Shown: positions 9,555 to 16,787 of the stretch, piece after piece
Layout: the number at the start of each line of letters is the position of its first letter
Position numbering within the stretch: position 1 is the stretch's first letter
Source of the DNA: Lachnospiraceae bacterium UBA3820
GTDB lineage: Bacteria; Bacillota; Clostridia; Lachnospirales; Lachnospiraceae
Direction: 5' to 3'
NCBI GenBank assembly: GCA_002369325.1
Contig: DFDU01000004.1
Span: 11,793 to 49,192, forward strand
DNA length: 37,400 nucleotides
The notes under the pieces: generated by a model
Seen by the model: the letters and a program-made list of their open reading frames with translations, nothing else
What the model was told of the DNA's origin: nothing
The model's database searches: none
Program-made: the position numbers and the translations under genes

Positions 9555-12089
9555 TCAAATATGCAATTCACCCGTAAAAGCGTTATCTCCATCGCCGTTT
9601 AACTGAGTTTCACATTCGAATAAATACCACTTGGCAAGTCCGTCATAAGGTGTCTCACGAAGTATATCCGTAAAAGCATTTCTTGCCAGATAAAAATCCT
9701 TATCATAGAACATCTGAATAGCAGCTTCGAAAGCATCTTTTGTTTTCTTTTTAGCTGTTGCCATACGTGTTCCCTGTGCTCCGATTATTTCATATAAATC
9801 AAGACGTTTATTTCCTTCTGTTCTTATAAATCCAAGGAAACGTACCTCTCCGTAGCCCGATTCACTTTTTAATACATCTCCGGTAACAACCATCGAAAGC
9901 CTCATGCTTCTTAACCATTCGGCTATAGATGAAAGCTTTTCTATCTCTCTTGAAGAAAGAAGTGCCATGCTCTGTGTTTCCGTTCCGCAAATACCATAAG
10001 AAAATGTAGTATAATGCAAAAGTACCAAAGTATCCGCATATTCTCTCTTCTTCCATTCACGTAACGAATTAAGCATATCTACACCAAACGAAATAGCCTT
10101 ATTATTATTTTCCGTAAATAAAAGTCTTGCTTTTGAAAGAGTTTCGTTATTGGTAAGATAAATTCCCTTATACTCGTCTCTGTACTTCTCCATAATTTCA
10201 AAGTTTTTATTCATATAAGCAAGAGAGTCACCATCCATACGTCTTCCTTCTTTTATAGACAATATGGCTATGGTTCCGGTTATATCAGCTCTGTCACCTA
10301 TTTCAACCTCTGTTATGGAATCTTTCTTTAAGATATTTTCTATGGATTTTGGGGCAAATCTGTAATAAGCCTCAAAAATTTTATATTTGGAACGGTTTAT
10401 GGACGTAATATTCTTCTCAATTTCAAAGGCACTGTTTTTTATAGCCACAATGTCTTTGCCGTGTACTGAAGGATTATTTACAACGCCTCTTCCTTCAGCC
10501 AAAGACTTAAGCATCTTTGAAACCGCATGTATATCATGGTTTTCAAAGGAAAGAATTATAACAACCACTATACTTGCGATAATAAAACCAATTATAGAAA
10601 GCCTTATGTATTTGCTATATTTTGAAAGAGTGGATTTAACGCTTTCCGGAAATCTTACTACCGCAACAAGAGTACACTCGGAAAGGCCTGCACTGTCAAG
10701 ACTTCTTACAAAGATAACTCTTTTTTCGCCACCGGTCATCATTTCTTTTGTACGCAAGCTGCTGCCTGTATTATCAACCTGGGCAAGCGAAGCCACTTCT
10801 CTTCCGAATAATCTGCTGACCTGAATCCTGTTTTTTCTGCTGTCTGATACTATAACTTCACCGGTCGAACGATTTATAACGGCAAGACCGTATATTTCCC
10901 ATTCGTTATCCGGCAGATTTTTCAGGGAGCTGAGTTCTTTGTACATATCTTTATAGATATCACTGTTATAAAAATTCTGCATCATTTCTTCTCTTGCAGA
11001 ACCCGAGAGTTCAAAATCAAGACCTGCTCTGTTAAGATTAATGCCCGAAAAGGCATCACTTAAAATATATCCGGTAAATTCTTCATGTTCTTTCATATTA
11101 AGCTTTGAAACAGATTTAATGATTCCTGCCGCTCCAATGGCAAATATCAAAAACAGAATAATCTCCAAAGCAAAGCCCAGATAAACAGCACGATTTTTAC
11201 CCTTTAAAAGTGCTGTGATCAGTACGATAACAGGAATACCGATTGCCCATATGACTACAATCATCATGAAATTGAAGCCTCTCATACGGTTATAATCATA
11301 GTTTGAGATAGTATAGTTTCCAAACGCTTTTTCCGCTCTTATGGATGCATTGAAAAAAGCATCCGGTTTTTCGTTATCATAACAGCTATGAATTTCTCCC
11401 GGCTCATAAGCCCAGAACGAATAACATCTTCCCGAATCGGCAACTTCAAATTCTATAGGCTCAAGTGCCGAAAATCTTTCCTTCTCAACTTCTATTTTTT
11501 TATTATCTCCACGTTTGCCGGAAAACTTACTTTTAATATTCTTTAAGCTTACACCTTCGTCTGATTCTATATCTATTACCGCATCCTTCGAAAGCTTATA
11601 TACATAACCTTCGGTACCTGTTTTATTTGTGGCTGATATATATATATCTTTTTCATCCGAACTTAAATGAGTTACATTTATCTCACTGCCCAGAACAAGA
11701 AAATCAGACAACTGCGAAAGCGCCATATTTTCCCCGAATCTTGCTACTCTGAATGCAGTAACATCCCTGCCTTCATAAAGGGCATCGCATGAAAGCACCA
11801 CATAAAGCGATTGATCATAATCAACTGCGCATATTTTGTAATCGTTCAATATTTTATTTACGCTGCCAAGAAAAATACCTGTTTTTTTGCTGTTATCATT
11901 CAGCTTGAAAATAACTGCATGATCAAATGCATTTTCGGCAACATATACCGCATCCTCTGATTCGGCATAATATTTATCTCCGACATAATTGCCTGTTTGG
12001 TTATTAAACGGAAAGAAATATACCAAAAGAGCAGTTGCCGCCAAAAGAGTCCATATTATACTTAGTGTTAAAATTATTTTTTTACTCAC
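9555..12089 (-). CDS. Four-helix membrane sensor-like protein with degenerate class III nucleotide-cyclase domain
   Basis: The protein has 844 residues from a GTG start. AGAGGT, overlapping the previous stop codon, lies about 8 bases upstream, so translation is probably coupled. Helices lie at about 5-26, 273-294, 302-324 and 496-514. Residues 27-272 look beta-rich, and 325-495 contain a Cache/PAS-like patch near 398-480 (V-I-N-R-S-T-G-E-V). A HAMP-like linker follows at 515-570. Residues 575-770 follow the class III cyclase fold (R-F-A-P start, G-T-I-A-I-L-S-I strand, then S-Y-G-I-C-G and an S-S-R-E-I-E-K-L helix). The two metal-binding aspartates are missing: the first strand reads L-S-I-K-E and no G-D follows. 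Catalysis is therefore unlikely. The tail at 785-830 is TPR-like. I infer a pseudo-cyclase signalling or assembly subunit. Confidence 0.75.
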   Translation of the reverse strand: MSKKIILTLSIIWTLLAATALLVYFFPFNNQTGNYVGDKYYAESEDAVYVAENAFDHAVIFKLNDNSKKTGIFLGSVNKILNDYKICAVDYDQSLYVVLSCDALYEGRDVTAFRVARFGENMALSQLSDFLVLGSEINVTHLSSDEKDIYISATNKTGTEGYVYKLSKDAVIDIESDEGVSLKNIKSKFSGKRGDNKKIEVEKERFSALEPIEFEVADSGRCYSFWAYEPGEIHSCYDNEKPDAFFNASIRAEKAFGNYTISNYDYNRMRGFNFMMIVVIWAIGIPVIVLITALLKGKNRAVYLGFALEIILFLIFAIGAAGIIKSVSKLNMKEHEEFTGYILSDAFSGINLNRAGLDFELSGSAREEMMQNFYNSDIYKDMYKELSSLKNLPDNEWEIYGLAVINRSTGEVIVSDSRKNRIQVSRLFGREVASLAQVDNTGSSLRTKEMMTGGEKRVIFVRSLDSAGLSECTLVAVVRFPESVKSTLSKYSKYIRLSIIGFIIASIVVVIILSFENHDIHAVSKMLKSLAEGRGVVNNPSVHGKDIVAIKNSAFEIEKNITSINRSKYKIFEAYYRFAPKSIENILKKDSITEVEIGDRADITGTIAILSIKEGRRMDGDSLAYMNKNFEIMEKYRDEYKGIYLTNNETLSKARLLFTENNNKAISFGVDMLNSLREWKKREYADTLVLLHYTTFSYGICGTETQSMALLSSREIEKLSSIAEWLRSMRLSMVVTGDVLKSESGYGEVRFLGFIRTEGNKRLDLYEIIGAQGTRMATAKKKTKDAFEAAIQMFYDKDFYLARNAFTDILRETPYDGLAKWYLFECETQLNGDGDNAFTGELHI

Positions 12090-12101
12090 GTTTTTTTACC
12101 T

Positions 12102-12944
12102 CTATTGTAAAAGACTTTCCGTTCCTATTTTATCAAAACTGTTAATAAACAGTCTCAGCCATGGCACATCGCCAAATATAAGTTGTGACAAAAATGAAAG
12201 CACAACAAAAAGTGCAAGTATCACACTTATCCACAAAAGCAATTTAAATAATCCATCCTTATTTCTGAATATTCTTCGTAAAAATCTTCGGATAAAGCCA
12301 ACTTTTTCTTTTGGCACCGCAGATATACGTATATCTTTATAAAGCTCAACAAATCTGGTATAACTTGCTTTTCCGACCTTCTTATCCAAAAGTTTAAGAC
12401 TGTTAGCCTGTCGTCCTTCCTTAGGCCGCAAAAGTTCAAGGAGAATAGTTGCACAGCGAACGGTACAATCCTTCTCCGTAGCATTAATATCCAAATCCTT
12501 TAAATCAATAAAATAGCCCAGATAAACCGAACCGTCTCTTGATAAATGAAGCTGCTCCTGTGCAAGAATAAGTTGCAGGATCGGCCACGGAAGATTCGAA
12601 CTCATACATGCTATGATCGTGTTAATACATATATCTTCACACTCGGATAAAGTGAGCATATCCGGACGATAAAAGCCCTTCAGCGGTCTTTCTTTTACAT
12701 ACGGAAAAACTATTACCTGATTTTCTCCGTCCGAAAAACAGTCCACAAAAAATTCTCCGTCTTTTTCAGTCTGTTCACAAACAGTAAGGAAACGCCGCAC
12801 ATAACTATGATCTTTTACATAAATAACTGTATAAAGACCCCCGCTTTTATCTATTAAATTTCGACATACATGCACCTCGTTAATTTCATTTCTTAAAACA
12901 AGACGAATACTGACAAGCTGCATTTTCTGAGACTGGAATTTCAT
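12102..12944 (-). CDS. Single-pass membrane protein with possible pseudokinase-like cytoplasmic domain
   Basis: The protein has 280 residues. A membrane helix lies at about 232-258 after a strongly basic stretch (217-228), so the first 230 residues are cytoplasmic and about 20 are outside. The cytoplasmic part recalls a kinase fold: a strand-rich half ending in a hinge-like Q-V-I-V-F-P-Y-V, a helical half, then L-H-L-S-R-D-G-S-V-Y-L-G-Y-F-I-D-L where a kinase would have its catalytic and DFG region. The HRD and DFG residues are not there, so if it is a kinase fold it is inactive. This layout (pseudokinase, one helix, short outside tail) resembles EssB/YukC of type VII secretion in outline only; I see no real sequence match. 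An AGGAG box lies unusually close (1-2 bases) to the chosen ATG, so Met8 is an alternative start. It sits 4 bp after the 597-residue gene. Confidence 0.7.
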   Translation of the reverse strand: MKFQSQKMQLVSIRLVLRNEINEVHVCRNLIDKSGGLYTVIYVKDHSYVRRFLTVCEQTEKDGEFFVDCFSDGENQVIVFPYVKERPLKGFYRPDMLTLSECEDICINTIIACMSSNLPWPILQLILAQEQLHLSRDGSVYLGYFIDLKDLDINATEKDCTVRCATILLELLRPKEGRQANSLKLLDKKVGKASYTRFVELYKDIRISAVPKEKVGFIRRFLRRIFRNKDGLFKLLLWISVILALFVVLSFLSQLIFGDVPWLRLFINSFDKIGTESLLQ

Positions 12945-12948
12945 TCTC

Positions 12949-14742
12949 CTAATCTAACCCCTTCTTCTTAACTATCGCATATGCATAGGTACAAATAAGC
13001 GGCATATCGGTACAATAAATGCTTATCTCATATACGCCTTCTTTATTTGGTGCAGTATAAATACCGTCTGCCGTAATCTCACCCGAATTAGGTTCTGTAA
13101 GCTCATAAGCAATTGATACAGCATCCATATTATGGTATTCAACACCAAAGAAATGACTTTCTTTAGTACCAAGAACAACTGTAGGTGTAACAGCAGATAT
13201 ACTCTTTCCGCCTGTCTCTTCCATAAGCTCAAGATCGTTTCCTGCCGGGAATTTAATGGCAATCCAACGATATGTGAGCATAAGGTAATCTACATTTTCA
13301 AGAAGCTTGGCTGCAACAATAAAGCTTCCCTTATCATTTAAAACTCTGATTGCAGTTTCTGCATTTACAACATTTCTCTGTTCATTTTCAAAGAGTTCCG
13401 GATTTCCGAATATCGTACTCTTTGCACTTGAAGAAATGGTTGTATCCTCGTTTATAAATTCATATCCTACATCAACATACACATTTCCTTTTCCAAGTCC
13501 GTGCATGATTTCGCCCGAGTAGTACACCTCACCCCTTCTCGGATTTTCTCCAAGCGGTATTTCAAGGACACCTGTCGAAATCTGAGGTGCCTGAGGCTCA
13601 GGTCTGCTCTTTGGCTGTTCTTCCTGCATAGCCGGAACAGCAGCTACCGCAACCTGTGAAATGTCGGCATTTTTAACAAAGAAGTCCATATATCCTTCGC
13701 GAAGCATCTCCTGAGACGGTGAAGTTATATAATGCTTTACATTTGACTCGGTAAGCTCTTCTATAATATATGCCTGATCTGTTCTTACAAGACTAAGATC
13801 TGCAAGTCTTATGTAATCGCCGTGACTTCCTATACCCTTCATTTCAAGATTTACTTTACCGATTTCGGTATTTACAAGATCTCTCGGAGATACATCCGAC
13901 AAAAGTACCCTGATTGTGAAATTGGCAGGAGCCGCAACTACTTCCGCATTTTCGGATGCTGATACCGAACCGCTTTTCAAAATAATATTTGTTTCAGGTG
14001 CAGGTATATCCTGCGTGATCATCCAGAAATCAAAATCCTTGCTCTTTCCCGGTTCAAGAAACAGATTGTCGATATTAACATATATCTCATGACTTCCGTC
14101 AGGAGCATTAAATGCCGGTATCTGAAGAGTACTGTGATAAGTAAGCTTAAGATCTACAGATGAAAGCTTGGTTACTCTTACAATTGCCTTTACCTGTCTG
14201 CCGCGGCAAACCGTTGAAGGCATAATGAAGTCTACCCTGAAATTATTATCTTCGAATAATATTCCTTTAACAAGAAACTCGGATTCCATCTCATACGAAA
14301 GAGGAATATCCTCCTTATCCATAAGGAATAAACGATAGCCTTCAGCTATTCTGTTATACTCATAATTCTTGTCCGGATCAGTCTGGTTCACCGAATATAC
14401 GGTATGTACTTCTTTTTCTTCATAGCTTAAACATAATGAAACATCACTTGAACGTAAAGTTTCAAATCCATCAATTGCCGATAACTTCTTAACAACAGAA
14501 GAATCGATTACAATTTCACGTCCCATACCGTCAATAGCCACACCGCTTTCAACAAGGATGGATAAATCATCCAAACTGAAAACCCCCAGACCACACACAA
14601 TTCCGGCTCCGTACATAACAGAGTTCAAGAATCTGCGCTTATTGTTAAAATATGTCTGCTCAGCCTGAAAGTCAGCGCTGGTAAGCATTTTTCCTGCATA
14701 GTAACGATTTCTTTCAAATGGATAGAGCTTGTTATTGTTCAT
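12949..14742 (-). CDS. Cytoplasmic protein with contractile-injection-locus-associated N-terminal domain and Ig-like C-terminus
   Basis: The protein has 597 residues from ATG at 14742, with GGAAAGGA about 9 bases upstream and no signal peptide or membrane helix. Residues about 8-80 read R-N-R-Y-Y-A-G-K-M-L-T, then D-F-Q-A-E-Q-x-Y-F-N-x-K-R-R-F-L-N, G-A-G-I-V-C-G-L and D-G-M-G-R-E-I-V-I. From memory, this set marks a family common near phage-tail-like (contractile injection) loci. The middle is beta-rich. A Pro/Gln-rich linker lies at about 370-390. The C-terminal 90 residues look like a bacterial Ig-like domain (G-E-I-T-A-D-G-I-Y-T-A-P-N). No sheath, tube or baseplate gene is in the window, so the link is family association only. 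It is the first gene of its operon, behind the repeat operator at 14829-14862. Confidence 0.75.
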   Translation of the reverse strand: MNNNKLYPFERNRYYAGKMLTSADFQAEQTYFNNKRRFLNSVMYGAGIVCGLGVFSLDDLSILVESGVAIDGMGREIVIDSSVVKKLSAIDGFETLRSSDVSLCLSYEEKEVHTVYSVNQTDPDKNYEYNRIAEGYRLFLMDKEDIPLSYEMESEFLVKGILFEDNNFRVDFIMPSTVCRGRQVKAIVRVTKLSSVDLKLTYHSTLQIPAFNAPDGSHEIYVNIDNLFLEPGKSKDFDFWMITQDIPAPETNIILKSGSVSASENAEVVAAPANFTIRVLLSDVSPRDLVNTEIGKVNLEMKGIGSHGDYIRLADLSLVRTDQAYIIEELTESNVKHYITSPSQEMLREGYMDFFVKNADISQVAVAAVPAMQEEQPKSRPEPQAPQISTGVLEIPLGENPRRGEVYYSGEIMHGLGKGNVYVDVGYEFINEDTTISSSAKSTIFGNPELFENEQRNVVNAETAIRVLNDKGSFIVAAKLLENVDYLMLTYRWIAIKFPAGNDLELMEETGGKSISAVTPTVVLGTKESHFFGVEYHNMDAVSIAYELTEPNSGEITADGIYTAPNKEGVYEISIYCTDMPLICTYAYAIVKKKGLD

Positions 14743-14828
14743 ATTATTATTCCTTTCCTTACTTTTCTTACGATTTTTATTTTAAGTTGTATCCCGCCCT
14801 TCCATAAAGCGCACAATAATCCACATTC

Positions 14829-14862
14829 ATTGTATGCAACAGGCAGTCACAAAATAGTCACA
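14829..14862 (-). promoter_or_regulatory. Promoter-operator of the envelope operon (11-bp-spaced TGTGAC repeats)
   Basis: On the minus strand, TGTGAC stands at 14857-14862 and 14846-14851, 11 bp apart. Eleven bases follow before a -10-like TACAAT at 14829-14834. The expected -35 position reads CTATTT, a poor match, so activation is likely needed. The repeats begin 3 bases after the stop codon of the response-regulator gene, and no terminator separates the two. Read-through from the regulator operon is therefore also possible. The start codon served is at 14742, giving a leader of about 80 bases. Confidence 0.65.
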
Positions 14863-14865
14863 AAA

Positions 14866-15669
14866 CTATATCTTCTTCAAATCTCTCATCAAACTTCCGT
14901 TTGTTATCTCGGCCCAAGAGTATTGGCTCATATATTCTCCATGATATCCACGTGCCGCTTCGGGATTTCCGTCCAGATAGTCATAATAGTCACAGCTCAC
15001 CTGTTTGACGTCTATCGCAAGATGTCCCCTCTGCCTTATTACGACATCTTCATATCCCAAATCGGTCAGAGTATTTTTCAAATCCGCTCTTATATTATTC
15101 AGATACGAAATCCTTCCTTCGTAGTCGCTGTCATCCTCCCAAAGCGCCGCTATAAGCTCACCGTTCGAAGCAAATGCCCCTTTTCTGTCCACAAGATATG
15201 CCAATACCTCAAGGCTTTTCCTGTACTTGAATTTTATAGGTGTATCTCCGTCATATACCATAAAATTACCAAAAGTGACAATTCTGAATTTGCTTTTGAC
15301 CTCGGTAGTGTTCGTCTTATACCTGAGTTCATCCAGTTCTTTTTTTATCTTGCCTGTCGTTATTGGTTTAAGGACATAGCCGGAAGCGTGAAGATCAAGT
15401 GCATCGAGCGCATATTCACTGTAGCCCGTCGTAAATATCAGATTAATCGAAGGATACATCTTTTTTAAATCCTTAGCCAGCTCCACTCCGCTTACACTTC
15501 GCATTTCTATATCCAAAAATGCTATATCGATTTTATGCTTATAAGCATATTCCAAGGCATCCGAAACCTTTTTAAACCCCGCCACATTGGCATTGATGTT
15601 CAGTTTTTCTATGGCAAGCAGTATATTATCAAGTGCAAACTGCTCGTCATCCACAACCAGAATTTCCAT
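14866..15669 (-). CDS. Response regulator with SARP/OmpR-like DNA-binding output
   Basis: The protein has 267 residues from ATG at 15669. The receiver domain (1-120) has the acidic pair D7-D8, the phospho-acceptor D53 in F-L-D-I-E-M, T80/T81 and K101 in L-K-P. Residues about 128-205 form a winged-helix domain of the OmpR/SARP type (F-G-N-F-M-V-Y then K-Y-R-K-S-L-E-V-L-A-Y-L-V). The last 60 residues resemble the start of a BTAD helical domain (Y-H-G-E-Y ... W-A). It lies 54 bp downstream of a sensor kinase and so is its likely partner. The kinase is LytS-like but this regulator lacks a LytTR domain, an uncommon though known pairing. The 11-bp-spaced repeats before three promoters here are the expected kind of target, since SARP sites are direct repeats at that pitch. 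Confidence 0.88.
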   Translation of the reverse strand: MEILVVDDEQFALDNILLAIEKLNINANVAGFKKVSDALEYAYKHKIDIAFLDIEMRSVSGVELAKDLKKMYPSINLIFTTGYSEYALDALDLHASGYVLKPITTGKIKKELDELRYKTNTTEVKSKFRIVTFGNFMVYDGDTPIKFKYRKSLEVLAYLVDRKGAFASNGELIAALWEDDSDYEGRISYLNNIRADLKNTLTDLGYEDVVIRQRGHLAIDVKQVSCDYYDYLDGNPEAARGYHGEYMSQYSWAEITNGSLMRDLKKI

Positions 15670-15723
15670 AGCAACACCCTCTTCTTTAGTTTTAGTCCTT
15701 AAATTTATAAGCCCTAAAATCCA

Positions 15724-16425
15724 CTACTTCGACTTATAGTTTTTAGGAATTTTTATAATTACCGTAGTGCCCTTTCCATCCATAGAAGAAATATCCAAAG
15801 TACCCCCGCACATCATGGATAATCTCGTTCTTGTATTGGCAAGACCTACATGGCTTTTTTCTCCGTTATCTTTATTTTTAAAATGCGGGTCGTATCCGAC
15901 ACCCGAATCAAAAACCTCAATTTCGTAATTCTTTTGATTCTCCGAAGTCTTAATTACAACCTGTCCACCCTCTTCACTGGCGCGTACACCGTGTTTTACG
16001 GCATTTTCAACTATAGGCTGTACCGAAAGGGCCGGAACCTGAAAATCCTCTGTTTGAATATCGTAAACTATATCAAGCTCATCACCAAAACGAAGTTTTT
16101 CAAGCTTGAGATAGTTTTTTATATGATTAAGTTCCTGCGAAAAAGGTACTGTTTCATTTATATTTAACGAATCAAGATTTCCTCTCAAATAATCCGAAAA
16201 CTGTTCTATCGCTTCCTGAGCTCGGGAAGTATCCTTTTCACACAAATACCATATGGTATTTAATACATTGTATATAAAATGAGGTCTTATCTGTGTGGCC
16301 ATAATCTCCAGATGTTTTTGCTCTATAACCTTTTTTTCTTTTCTTTTTATACGATTTCTGATAATAACAACAATCGCAACCATAAGCAGAACGGTCACAA
16401 TTATCGAATAAAGATAAATATACAT
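15724..16425 (-). CDS. LytS/YehU-type sensor histidine kinase
   Basis: The protein has 233 residues from ATG at 16425, which has AGGAGA 8 bases upstream; a TTG two codons earlier is too close to that site. One membrane helix lies at residues about 4-23 with no sensory domain outside. The His_kinase domain follows, with the phospho-acceptor H49 in Q-I-R-P-H-F-I-Y-N-V-L-N. The HATPase_c domain shows Q-P-I-V-E-N-A-V-K-H-G (N box), D-S-G-V-G-Y (G1) and G-L-A-N-T-R-T-R-L (G2). The protein is short for its family because it lacks any extracellular sensor. It may sense the membrane directly, or a partner such as the pseudo-cyclase protein. It is first in the transcript with the response-regulator gene, behind a promoter with repeats at 16463-16498. 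Confidence 0.9.
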   Translation of the reverse strand: MYIYLYSIIVTVLLMVAIVVIIRNRIKRKEKKVIEQKHLEIMATQIRPHFIYNVLNTIWYLCEKDTSRAQEAIEQFSDYLRGNLDSLNINETVPFSQELNHIKNYLKLEKLRFGDELDIVYDIQTEDFQVPALSVQPIVENAVKHGVRASEEGGQVVIKTSENQKNYEIEVFDSGVGYDPHFKNKDNGEKSHVGLANTRTRLSMMCGGTLDISSMDGKGTTVIIKIPKNYKSK

Positions 16426-16462
16426 ATTCAATCTCTCCTATGTGCACACATACTCATGAAAA

Positions 16463-16498
16463 ATTATACCACAAATCATCCAACAAATGTCCAACAAA
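16463..16498 (-). promoter_or_regulatory. Promoter of the kinase/regulator operon with 11-bp-spaced repeats
   Basis: On the minus strand an extended -10, TGGTATAAT, occupies 16463-16471. Upstream stand two copies of TTTGTTGG (16480-16487 and 16491-16498), 11 bp apart, and a third partial copy, TTTGTGG (16469-16475), abuts the -10. The first full repeat begins 17 bases from the edge of the -10, exactly as at 8229 and 14829, although the bases differ (TTTGTTGG against TTTGTGAC). This suggests that the regulator controls its own operon. The promoter is well supported; the operator is inference. Confidence 0.6.
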
Positions 16499-16500
16499 AA

Positions 16501-16528
16501 AAAAAAACAGGGAAAACCCTGTTTTTTT
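16501..16528 (-). terminator. Intrinsic terminator after the crh-like gene
   Basis: A perfect 12-bp stem has a 4-base loop: ACAGGG plus A-run, loop AAAA, CCCTGT plus T-run. On the minus strand it is followed by a long T-run. It starts 3 bases after the crh-like stop codon and ends the murB-rapZ-whiA-crh unit. Because both flanks are A/T-runs it could act in both directions. Confidence 0.92.
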
Positions 16529-16531
16529 ACT

Positions 16532-16786
16532 CTATTTGGATTCAATATACTTTGCCATAGCTTCTACAGCTGCTTCTGCGTCATCGCCTTCGGCCTCAAT
16601 ACTAAGTTCTTCTCCATTGGTAAATCCGATACTCATCATGCCCATAATGCTTTTTGCATTCACTTTTTTATTATGTGTGGACACGAACACTCTGCTGTCA
16701 AATCGACTTGATATCTGAACCATGACAGCTACAGGTCTTGCTTCGGCATCCGTCGGCAAATTAACGATAACATTTTTGGTAAACAT
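16532..16786 (-). CDS. crh: Crh-like HPr paralogue (Glu15 in place of His15, Ser46 kept)
   Basis: The protein has 84 residues with the full HPr fold length. Residue 15, the histidine phosphorylated by PTS enzyme I in true HPr, is glutamate (D-A-E-A-R-P against G-I-H-A-R-P). Ser46, the HprK target, is kept in N-A-K-S-I-M-G-M-M-S. This is the signature of Crh, which in Bacillus has Gln15 and acts only in CcpA-dependent catabolite control, not sugar transport. Position supports it: crh also follows rapZ and whiA homologues in Bacillus. Translation is coupled to whiA, whose final codons hold AAGGAGG, with one base between the stop and this ATG. HprK is encoded 4 kb upstream. Glu15 could imitate phospho-His; that is speculation. 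Confidence 0.88.
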   Translation of the reverse strand: MFTKNVIVNLPTDAEARPVAVMVQISSRFDSRVFVSTHNKKVNAKSIMGMMSIGFTNGEELSIEAEGDDAEAAVEAMAKYIESK

Positions 16787-16787
16787 A

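Noticed and set aside
9555..12089. Active adenylate or guanylate cyclase
   Set aside because: Both metal-binding aspartate positions are replaced, so catalytic activity is not supported.
1..14742. A type VI or other contractile injection system proper
   Set aside because: No sheath, tube, baseplate, spike or AAA+ ATPase gene is visible; only one protein has a family link to such loci.
16532..16786. PTS phosphocarrier HPr
   Set aside because: Position 15 is Glu, so it cannot accept phosphate from enzyme I; Crh-like is the better call.
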